The position numbers and the translations under genes are program-made. Positions 9,658-16,912 of a stretch of 50,367 bases of DNA are shown one piece after another (position 1 is the stretch's first letter; every line of letters begins with the position of its first letter). The DNA comes from Paraburkholderia tuberum STM678. Lineage in GTDB: Bacteria > Pseudomonadota > Gammaproteobacteria > Burkholderiales > Burkholderiaceae. The stretch covers positions 1 through 50,367 of the forward strand of contig NZ_CADFGP010000050.1 of NCBI RefSeq assembly GCF_902833905.1. Reading direction: 5' to 3'. Below the pieces are notes generated by a model that did no database searches, had not been told where the DNA came from, and saw only the letters and a list, made by a program, of their open reading frames with translations.

Positions 9658-9744
9658 GATCAGATTTCCCTTTTTCGTTGTTTCCATCCGCTACGGGCGG
9701 ATAGGCAGAATGGTCCTTCTTTCGGCGCCTTTGCCGCATCGCAC

Positions 9745-10989
9745 TCATGAGATACGAACGACACAGAGTCGTGAACCATTCACTGAGCCGGTAACGGTCA
9801 GTTGCGGGGCATTTTCGACGGAAGCGGCCTTCGATGCGCAGGCTACAGCGAACCACGGTGCGGCGTCGCCCGCGAGACCAACCATGTAGTCAATATTTGT
9901 CGGCTTTACGGCAATGCCAACCTTGACCCACGCTTTGGTTGCCGTTCCAGCAGTACCCGCATCAAGCCCTGTCTGCCAGACGCGCTTGACTTCCGTCGGC
10001 GATACGCGCCCCCATCGCAGGGCATTGGTCAGGGCAACATCGATCGACGGATCGTCCGTCCGCGTCGGTCGATGCAATTGAGCGACAGGCGTGAGACGGA
10101 ACTGCCTGGTCAGTGACTGTGGTGCCAGCAAGATTGCAATCGCGGCTTCCGAGCTGCCAGCGGGGGGAGCATTTTCGAGAAGCGGATATAGGCGAACAAA
10201 CACGACAAGTCGTGCTTCCTGATCCTGGCGCTTGCTGATGCGATCAAGCCACGCGTCGAGCCACATCATGTCCATCGCACCGGTCACAATGGAAGTTCGT
10301 GCCGAACGCAACTTGCGGTCCGCCCACAATCTGTTCCAGCACTGAAGTGATTCATCCCCCATAGCAGTGTCGGAGAGCACAAGTTGTGTAGAAAGCTTCA
10401 GGTCATCCGGCAAGCGTCCAACAGCTTCAGCGACATCGTTCAGCAATTCACCGAACACCCAACGAAGCACATCGCGTTGCCGAATATTGTCATTTGTGTG
10501 TTTGTTTCCACGCTCGTCGCTATCCGGGTGAGTGAACCAGCGAGCGCTGACAGGCGGAGTGTCCGGAGCGGGCACAACCTGCGGTTCCAGCTTGAGCGAA
10601 CCGGAAAGCAGACCGCCCAACTCATTCTCTTCGCTATCGTTTGAAAACCGGTAGGCCGATGCGAGGATGTCCACGGGAATACTGGCCCGGTCAAAAATGT
10701 CCTTTTCGTATTGCTCACACGCGTCGTTCCACGCGATGGCGTCGAGGCGGCGTCCCTCGTACATGCTGTATCGGCGCAGTACAACGAAGGTCGCAACCCC
10801 GATTGGATAGACGATCAGACAGGTCCAGAACCAGGGCGTTTGTGTAGGCTCTCCTTTGGGCCACAAGAGCAGAACAGCGAAAATTCCGGCAATCACAATG
10901 ACAAAGAACACGGCCGTCCAGAGAAGCCGCGATGGCGGGTTATCTGGCACGGGCTGCTTCGGCGGCAGTTTCGAAAAGTCGACTGGCAT
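9745..10989 (-). CDS. Unknown two-helix membrane protein of the T6SS effector block
   Basis: The product (414 residues) is not recognised. It begins MPVDFSKLPPKQPVPDNPPS and has two N-terminal membrane helices (about residues 22-44 and 53-71). A large, probably cytoplasmic, soluble region of about 340 residues follows. No signal peptide, lipobox or catalytic motif could be identified. It lies 12 bases downstream of the second immunity lipoprotein and just before the PAAR gene. A truncated copy of its 5' end lies after the first immunity gene (14002-14178), so it belonged to the duplicated effector module. By position it could help load the effector or PAAR, or give additional protection; this is inference. 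The last 130 residues have a pattern loosely like the thiolase/ketosynthase fold, too weak to assign. Confidence 0.75.
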   Translation of the reverse strand: MPVDFSKLPPKQPVPDNPPSRLLWTAVFFVIVIAGIFAVLLLWPKGEPTQTPWFWTCLIVYPIGVATFVVLRRYSMYEGRRLDAIAWNDACEQYEKDIFDRASIPVDILASAYRFSNDSEENELGGLLSGSLKLEPQVVPAPDTPPVSARWFTHPDSDERGNKHTNDNIRQRDVLRWVFGELLNDVAEAVGRLPDDLKLSTQLVLSDTAMGDESLQCWNRLWADRKLRSARTSIVTGAMDMMWLDAWLDRISKRQDQEARLVVFVRLYPLLENAPPAGSSEAAIAILLAPQSLTRQFRLTPVAQLHRPTRTDDPSIDVALTNALRWGRVSPTEVKRVWQTGLDAGTAGTATKAWVKVGIAVKPTNIDYMVGLAGDAAPWFAVACASKAASVENAPQLTVTGSVNGSRLCVVRIS

Positions 10990-11001
10990 CCGCGGCTTCC
11001 T

Positions 11002-12078
11002 TCAGAACCCGTTCGGGCGCGGGCGCAGCGTGCGGGACACGGTGTCCCACAAGGCGATGGCCTCACCTTCGCTCAAGGATGCAGACTTGATATCCCACGC
11101 CTTCATGAATGCATTGGGAGAACCGGTGGACATATCCAGCGTCACCAGCGGAGACTGGGCATTGCTGGTCGTCGAGTTTGCTTCCAATGTAAATATATTG
11201 CCCAATACTTTCGGAGAGGTTCTTCCCGCCATCAGCCACTCTTCAGCGGCCAGTTCGTTAAGAGGTACCGCACCTTTCCGTATGGTCCGCCCTCCGTCTA
11301 GGGATTTCAGGCTTGCGTTTATCTGGTCACCACGCTGCAACAGCGTAGTCGTTTCCCGAATACCAGAATCGCTTTCGAAGCCGATGTACACGTCTCGATT
11401 GTCGTGAAGGACAAACTGGAACCCCACGTCCTCGCGATCACCAGCTTTACCCGGAAGAAACCCTCCCTGAAAACAGAGACCGGGTTCGGACGGAACTTCG
11501 TCGTCCACGCGCCCACGCAGCTTCCCGATCATGTCGAAAACAAGGTGGGTTTTTTCCGGGACATCATTTTTCACAGCAAGCTCTTTGACAAAAGGCTTAT
11601 TGGTTTGATCCGGGTGAAGGTAATCACTGCCCTCGATTTCGAGTTTGAACCGGTATCCCCGATCCCACTTGTACGCCTCAATCAGACGTCTTGCGGGACC
11701 GTCGCTCAGATTGCCCCGATAGATGAAATAGTGGGTATTTGGCCCCTGTACTGCATCATCAGCATAGAGAAAAGGATACGGGTCAATGCTCTTTGTTCCC
11801 CTCAATTCTGACCTACGGCTTGCAACCTCTTCCGAATACGCTTCGTGCGACATCGCTACCGATCCGATTTTTACACCTTGAACCGTGGCATCTCCTGACA
11901 CCAACGCGTCGGCGGGCATATCAATCAGGTATCGGCCGACGCAACGCGGTTTCAGGTTTGCTGTCAGTTCACTCACGGTCTGTTTCTCCTGTTCGGTCAA
12001 ATGTGCTGGGTGACGTCCGCACGCAATCAATATCAGCAATGGAAACAACAATAGCCATACGCGCAGACGATGTCTCAT
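11002..12078 (-). CDS. Tli4-type immunity lipoprotein B
   Basis: This 358-residue protein opens with a lipoprotein signal ending LLILIAC (Cys20). The conserved block KPRCVGRYLIDMPADA follows. This block is shared with the other immunity protein here and is characteristic of the Tli4 family, periplasmic inhibitors of T6SS lipase effectors. The C-terminal part includes EANSTTSNAQSPLVTLDM and EGEAIALWDTVSRTLRPRPN, also shared. Its ATG overlaps the stop of lipase B (ATGA), so effector and immunity are translated together. Acylation and periplasmic location are predicted. Its body diverges strongly from the paralogue while both ends stay alike, which fits pair-specific recognition. The region looks lower in GC than the core tss genes. 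Confidence 0.85.
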   Translation of the reverse strand: MRHRLRVWLLLFPLLILIACGRHPAHLTEQEKQTVSELTANLKPRCVGRYLIDMPADALVSGDATVQGVKIGSVAMSHEAYSEEVASRRSELRGTKSIDPYPFLYADDAVQGPNTHYFIYRGNLSDGPARRLIEAYKWDRGYRFKLEIEGSDYLHPDQTNKPFVKELAVKNDVPEKTHLVFDMIGKLRGRVDDEVPSEPGLCFQGGFLPGKAGDREDVGFQFVLHDNRDVYIGFESDSGIRETTTLLQRGDQINASLKSLDGGRTIRKGAVPLNELAAEEWLMAGRTSPKVLGNIFTLEANSTTSNAQSPLVTLDMSTGSPNAFMKAWDIKSASLSEGEAIALWDTVSRTLRPRPNGF

Positions 12079-13652
12079 TGCTTATATTCCAGCGATGTCC
12101 CCTTGACGTTCATGACGATCCGGGTGATTGCCCACAACGCGAAGAGTTGTTGCGGCTTTTCCTTGTATGCTCCCTCATGATCGACTTTAGGGTAAGGCAC
12201 ACAGGCCTTTACACCCGGCTGCCGAGATGGCGCGCGCCCCGAGCGCATTGGCACAGTGCCGTCGCCATGCTCCGATGCGTCCTGCAAAACGAACTCCTCG
12301 CGCGTGTGCCACTGGTTGACGCGGTTATCGAAAGTCTGCGTTCCGGTACCCGAATCCTGTATTGGCTGCTTGTCCATCAGACCACTTAACGGCGATTGAT
12401 CCGGCGTGGCGACGAGACCACCGGGCGAGATCGTTCTCTTCCACACCACATCACCCCAAGTCTTATGCTGCTCATCATCACCATAAAACGCGTATGTCGT
12501 GCTGTGAAACTTTCCACGCATGGCCTCGTGGAACGGTTGTACTTCGTTATTGATTAAGCCCGCGAAACTCATCCAGTCAGCGTCAATGCCTTTCTTTGCC
12601 GGATCCAACGGGTTGATCAGCTTGTCGTTGACCGGCGCCCACCATTTTCCGCGCTGCAGGTATATTTCCGCGTATGGATCTGCCAATGGTTTCGAGACAA
12701 GACTGCCGCCGTCCTTAATCTTCAACCAGCCCATCCCGTATTCCACGCTCGGCAGAAGCTGGAGCGCTCCGGGCGCCTGAGCAAATACAGCGGTCATCGT
12801 CGCAGCATCCGGCCCGAGCGCCAATCCGACCGCCCCTTCGGTGCCGGCCTTAACCCGCTTATATGCGGTGGCAGTTCCGGTCGTCGGCATCACGCCGTGG
12901 ACGATCCCTAACACGCTATCGCGATGTCCATCCACCTCTGAGTAATAGCGCGCGACGAGTCCGCCCATCGAGTGAGTGACGAGAATGACCTTATCGCAGG
13001 TCTTCCTGAGCTTCGTGTAGTGATCCTTGAATTCCTCGATCTTGTCCGCGAGGTGTTTGGCTGAATCGGCGTTAGACTGAAGCCAGTTGTACCCCACCGC
13101 GTGAACGGGAAGTTGATATCTATACGACAGGTCCACTTCGTCGTGCAAAAGCACGCTCACGCCAGGCGCTGTGGCTACGAGTTTGCGCATCAGTTGCGCC
13201 CGAAGGCCGGTCTTGCACTCGCTGGCGTCGTTGAGCGCATTTTCCAGCATGGGCAGAAACTTGCCATAGCTCCTGTTTCCAACCGTCCCCCAGCCCCGTC
13301 GGCGCAGCTCCGTTTCACTTTGCGCAGTCCCCGACGGGATCTTTCCGTCCTCGTACACGACCGTATTCTTCGGATCGAGTTTCTTCTTGCGGATCTCCGG
13401 GCCGCGCCACATCCATGAGCCCGCAACACTGGCTGCGCTATCTACGAGCCAGACAGGATTGTCTTTGTCCGTCCCGCTGACCGCTTTCAGATTGGTGCCC
13501 ATGATCCCCGGCACAAAGATTACCGGGATGATCCGGTCAGGCACCATGTAGCACACCGCCGTGCTGTCGTCTGGCGCAGAAGTAACGGATGTATAGTGCG
13601 CGGATCCATCGTCAGCGATCGTGGCGGGAATAATGCGTTCATTAGTGGCCAT
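12075..13652 (-). CDS. T6SS lipase effector B (alpha/beta hydrolase, Tle type)
   Basis: The 525-residue product is an alpha/beta hydrolase. A beta strand and oxyanion region (VIFVPGIMGTNL, about residues 44-55) precedes the nucleophile elbow VTHSMGGLV with Ser228. The catalytic His is probably in VDHEGAY (His492), and an acid is expected between them. These features and the cognate lipoprotein downstream fit a Tle-class phospholipase delivered by T6SS into the periplasm of rivals. There is no signal peptide, as expected for T6SS cargo. The first 40 residues (with TSVTSAPDDSTAVCYMVP) are nearly the same as in lipase A and could contact VgrG; that is inference. A vgrG 3' fragment lies 60 bases upstream, mirroring the vgrG-lipase A junction. 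Confidence 0.85.
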   Translation of the reverse strand: MATNERIIPATIADDGSAHYTSVTSAPDDSTAVCYMVPDRIIPVIFVPGIMGTNLKAVSGTDKDNPVWLVDSAASVAGSWMWRGPEIRKKKLDPKNTVVYEDGKIPSGTAQSETELRRRGWGTVGNRSYGKFLPMLENALNDASECKTGLRAQLMRKLVATAPGVSVLLHDEVDLSYRYQLPVHAVGYNWLQSNADSAKHLADKIEEFKDHYTKLRKTCDKVILVTHSMGGLVARYYSEVDGHRDSVLGIVHGVMPTTGTATAYKRVKAGTEGAVGLALGPDAATMTAVFAQAPGALQLLPSVEYGMGWLKIKDGGSLVSKPLADPYAEIYLQRGKWWAPVNDKLINPLDPAKKGIDADWMSFAGLINNEVQPFHEAMRGKFHSTTYAFYGDDEQHKTWGDVVWKRTISPGGLVATPDQSPLSGLMDKQPIQDSGTGTQTFDNRVNQWHTREEFVLQDASEHGDGTVPMRSGRAPSRQPGVKACVPYPKVDHEGAYKEKPQQLFALWAITRIVMNVKGTSLEYKQ

Positions 13653-13712
13653 TTACTGAGGCTCCCAGGTAGAGTCGATTTCTGGCTTGCATCATCTCGA
13701 ACCGGCTTCCGA

Positions 13713-14057
13713 TCATGCTGACGATTCTCCGTCGATCCGCAGACGGACGTTTTCGGCGAACATCGCTTGTTGCAGGCTGGTTTTACCCGCTGCGTTCGTG
13801 GCCCCGGAAATCACACTCCCGTCTTCACGGATGATCGAAAATTTGCGGTTCTTTACGGGCTCATCGCTGAATGGCCACTTCAAGGTGAACTCCTCGTCGT
13901 ATGGGGCGTGTTTCCACGAGTTGACCGTCTCTGCGAGTGAGCTTGGCCCCTGCCGGCTGAATGCTGCCGACTTGATCGTTCGGTTTCCCTTGGTGCCATC
14001 CTCAATTCCAGTTGACGACAGCCGGATATAGGATCCGCCGCACTTGAGGAGGAGTTT
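13713..14057 (-). pseudogene. vgrG 3'-end fragment left by tandem duplication
   Basis: Read leftward, this stretch encodes the last 114 residues or so of a VgrG, without a start codon: LKCGGSYIRLSSTGIEDGTK through EEFTLKWPFSDEPVKN to the stop at 13713. It aligns without gaps to 16913-17257 of the intact vgrG at a constant offset of 3200 bases. Several substitutions lie near the C-terminus, for example SDEPVKNRKF against SNEPVRSQAF. It is out of frame with the upstream unknown-gene fragment and is presumably not translated. It marks the boundary of the duplicated unit. Confidence 0.9.
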
Positions 14058-14178
14058 GTAAAACCGCGAAGATGCCCGCGATCACAATCACAAAGAACAC
14101 GACCGTCCAGAGCCACCGCGAGGGCGGGTTATCTGGCACGGGCTGCTTCGGCGGCAGTTTCGAAAAGTCGACTGGCAT
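14002..14178 (-). pseudogene. Truncated, chimeric copy of the unknown 414-residue membrane-protein gene
   Basis: The ATG at 14178 starts a 58-codon frame whose first 40 residues (MPVDFSKLPPKQPVPDNPPS, then a membrane helix ending IAGIFAVL) match the start of the complete gene at 10989. At about 14056-14060 the homology stops and the sequence becomes vgrG 3' DNA read out of frame, adding 18 unrelated residues before a stop at 14002. Spacing from the preceding immunity gene (12 bases) equals that of the full-length copy. It could still make a short single-helix peptide, but is best treated as a recombination scar. Confidence 0.88.
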
Positions 14179-14190
14179 CCGCGGCTTCCT

Positions 14191-15282
14191 TCAGAACCCG
14201 TTCGGGCGCGGGCGCAGCGTGCGGGACACGGCGTCCCACAAGGCAATGGCCTCGCCTTCCGTGAGTGAAGCCTTTTTCAGGTCGTCTGCCGTAAAGGCAT
14301 TGAAGCCTCCATTCTTCATATCCAGCACCAGATACGGCGTCAGGGCACCGCTGATCGTAGTATTAGCCTCCAGCGTGAACAAATGCCCGGGAATCCTGGC
14401 CTCCGTTGTGGCAGAGGCCAGCAACTCGTCAGCCTTGATGTCGCCGATGGATACCGGGGCGGCCCGGATAATGCGACCGTTAGCGTCCTTCATGTCTATT
14501 TTTATCTGCGGCAGGCGATTTGGGAGGGTGTCTTTCTGTGGATCCCGCAAGTCAGTGTTGGATTGCAGATCAAAAGACACGTCAGGCTGGTTCTTCAGCG
14601 CGAAGAGGACACTAACCTCTTCGCCAGTCGCGGCCTTGCGCGGCAAAAAGCCATCCCGAAAGCACACACCAGGTTCGGTGGGAATCTCATGCTCCGGGCG
14701 GCCTCGAACATTCGCAGCCAGGCTGAGAACCAGACGGGTTTTCTCAGGAACGTCGTTCACCTTCCAGTCCTTCACTTCGTACGGCGTACCCTTCATTCTA
14801 ACTTCGAATTCCGAATGAATTGAATCGGTGGCTTCGATACGAAACTTGATCCGGTATCCGGCGTCCCATTTGTACGCTTCGATAGCACGGCCCAGATCAG
14901 CGGTATCTTCAAGATCACTCAACGTCACGAAGTAGCGGCTCTGCGGCGTGTTGGGCACCTGTCCATAGTCGTATAAAACGCGATAGCCGTGCGTATTCTT
15001 TGTAGCCTTCAGACTCGCCTCATAGGCGGTCAATTCCCGAGTGAACTCGTCGGCCGACATGCGCTTCGTCTCGACGGTGACCCCCTGAATGCGCGTGGTA
15101 CCTATCGATAGCGCGTCGTCCGGTACATCAATCAGGTAACGCCCCACGCAGCGGGGTTTCAAATCCGAGGTTAACTCGTTCACAGTAGTTTTCTCCTGTT
15201 CGGTCAGCGGGAGGGGATGTTTGCTACAGGCGGCAGTGAGCGTCATCACCAGCACGATCAAGGTGTGATGACGAAGATTCAT
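14191..15282 (-). CDS. Tli4-type immunity lipoprotein A
   Basis: The 363-residue product has a lipoprotein signal (MNLRHHTLIVLVMTLTAAC, acylated Cys19) followed by KPRCVGRYLIDVPDDALSIG, the Tli4-family block also present in immunity protein B. The start at 15282 is chosen because it overlaps the lipase A stop as ATGA; an upstream in-frame ATG at 15342 lies within the lipase gene and would bury the signal peptide. It should sit in the periplasm and neutralise lipase A. It resembles immunity B at the signal-proximal block and the C-terminus (EGEAIALWDAVSRTLRPRPN), with a divergent middle. Confidence 0.86.
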   Translation of the reverse strand: MNLRHHTLIVLVMTLTAACSKHPLPLTEQEKTTVNELTSDLKPRCVGRYLIDVPDDALSIGTTRIQGVTVETKRMSADEFTRELTAYEASLKATKNTHGYRVLYDYGQVPNTPQSRYFVTLSDLEDTADLGRAIEAYKWDAGYRIKFRIEATDSIHSEFEVRMKGTPYEVKDWKVNDVPEKTRLVLSLAANVRGRPEHEIPTEPGVCFRDGFLPRKAATGEEVSVLFALKNQPDVSFDLQSNTDLRDPQKDTLPNRLPQIKIDMKDANGRIIRAAPVSIGDIKADELLASATTEARIPGHLFTLEANTTISGALTPYLVLDMKNGGFNAFTADDLKKASLTEGEAIALWDAVSRTLRPRPNGF

Positions 15283-16853
15283 GCCTTCTTGTATTCCAGC
15301 GTTGTGCCCGCGACGTTCTGCAAGACTTTCACAATTCCCCACAGGGCAAATTTCTGTTGGGGGAGTTTGGTGTACGCCGCACCGTGGTCGACGTCCTTGT
15401 AGCCGACAGCCGCCTGTGCGTATGGGGCTGGAGCACTACCTGAACGGATTGGCACCGTGCCGTCGCCATTTTCTCCCGCAGCCTGCAGTTCGAAGGTCTT
15501 GTGAACGTCCACCGGACCGAGATTGCCAGCCAGAACATCGATCCTGCCCATCAGGTTATTTGCATTGACCGGTTTGTTCTGGACGTCATACGCATCACTG
15601 TTCCAGAAGGACGATGCTTGCGTGCGTTTCCACACGACGTCGCCCCACGTTTTATGTTCCTTGTCGTCCCCCCAAAACGCGTAGGTGTGCGGGTGGTATT
15701 TCCCACTGATCGCTTGATGAAATTGGCGGACATCTTTGGCGATCAAATCCTTGAAGTTCGCCCAGTTCTGGTCCGAAGTGGACTTCGTTTCAGGGTCGAG
15801 CAGGTCCTCGTCAATGAGGCCCCACCACGCTCCACGCTTTGTGTATATGTCATCGTATGGATTGCCCTTAAGCGGTAAAGAGATCAAGCGCTCGCCGTCC
15901 CTGATTTTTAGCCACCCTGGTCCGTATTCTGGACTTGGCAGCAACTGAAGCGGACCGGCAGACTGGGCAAACACGGGCATCACCTTGCTTGACATGTTGC
16001 CCAGCACGAGACTTGTCCCGTAACTTATGAGGTTCCCCCCTGGTTCAGTGCCTGCCTTCACGCGTCGATATGCCGTGGCCGATCCTGTCGCAGGCATCAC
16101 CCCATGTACGATACCGAGAATCTTGTCGCGATAGCCATCCAGAACCTCAGCGCAGTATCGGGAAACCAGCCCGCCCATCGAATGCGTCACCAGTATGACT
16201 TTTTCACATTTGTATTTGCGTTTGCGGTAGCCGTCGATGATCGAGTCAATCTGATCGGCAAGCCATTGAGCTGACTCGGCATTCGACTGGAGCCAGTTGT
16301 ATCCCACGGCGTGGACGGGGAGGTAATATTTGTAGGACAGGTCGACTTCTGAGCCCGAAAGCTTGGCGAGGTTCGGCGCGACGAGTTCCTGCTCCAGTTG
16401 GGCGCGCAAACCGTTGTTGCCGTAATCCGTGGCCGGATTGCAATCGTTCAGCGCGTTTTCCAGCCAGACCAGGAAATCGCCATAGAACATCTTCGAGACG
16501 GTGCCCCAGCCGCGCCCACGCAGTTCTGCCTCAGAAAGGACCGTTCCAGTCGGAATCGAACCTTGGTCTGACACCTTGGTGCGCGACGGATCCAGCGTGT
16601 TCTTCCTGTAGGTAGGAGTTTTAATTGCCCATTTTGCGAGCGTCTTCGAACTGTCAACGAGCCAGACTGGATTGTCCTTGAGATCGGCGAGATTGGTGCC
16701 CATTACCCCCGGCACGACTATGACAGGGATCGCCCGCTTCGGAACCATATAGCACACCGCAGTGCTGTCGTCGGGTGCCGACGTCACTGAGGAAAAATGA
16801 ACGGATCCGTCTTCTGCGATTTTGGGTTGAATGACACGTTCAGTAGCAGCCAT
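15279..16853 (-). CDS. T6SS lipase effector A (alpha/beta hydrolase, Tle type)
   Basis: This 524-residue alpha/beta hydrolase has VIVVPGVMGTNLADL (about residues 44-58), the nucleophile elbow VTHSMGGLV with Ser225, and DVDHGAAY with the likely catalytic His490. It lies 59 bases downstream of the intact vgrG and overlaps its immunity gene by four bases, the standard layout of a VgrG-linked lipase effector. No signal peptide is present. Compared with lipase B it shares the N-terminal 40 residues, the HAVGYNWLQSNA block before the Ser elbow and the C-terminal tail. The intervening segments differ, so substrate or immunity specificity may differ. The exact Tle subfamily is not certain, although the Tli4-like partner suggests Tle4. 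Confidence 0.86.
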   Translation of the reverse strand: MAATERVIQPKIAEDGSVHFSSVTSAPDDSTAVCYMVPKRAIPVIVVPGVMGTNLADLKDNPVWLVDSSKTLAKWAIKTPTYRKNTLDPSRTKVSDQGSIPTGTVLSEAELRGRGWGTVSKMFYGDFLVWLENALNDCNPATDYGNNGLRAQLEQELVAPNLAKLSGSEVDLSYKYYLPVHAVGYNWLQSNAESAQWLADQIDSIIDGYRKRKYKCEKVILVTHSMGGLVSRYCAEVLDGYRDKILGIVHGVMPATGSATAYRRVKAGTEPGGNLISYGTSLVLGNMSSKVMPVFAQSAGPLQLLPSPEYGPGWLKIRDGERLISLPLKGNPYDDIYTKRGAWWGLIDEDLLDPETKSTSDQNWANFKDLIAKDVRQFHQAISGKYHPHTYAFWGDDKEHKTWGDVVWKRTQASSFWNSDAYDVQNKPVNANNLMGRIDVLAGNLGPVDVHKTFELQAAGENGDGTVPIRSGSAPAPYAQAAVGYKDVDHGAAYTKLPQQKFALWGIVKVLQNVAGTTLEYKKA

Positions 16854-16912
16854 CTAATTCGAGACTCCGATCTAGTTTGATATGTAAGCAACAAAGCGAC
16901 GCAAAACCACGC

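Noticed and set aside
13687..14031. Plus-strand frame over the vgrG fragment
   Set aside because: It is the shadow of the minus-strand vgrG 3' fragment; a like frame appears opposite the intact vgrG end.
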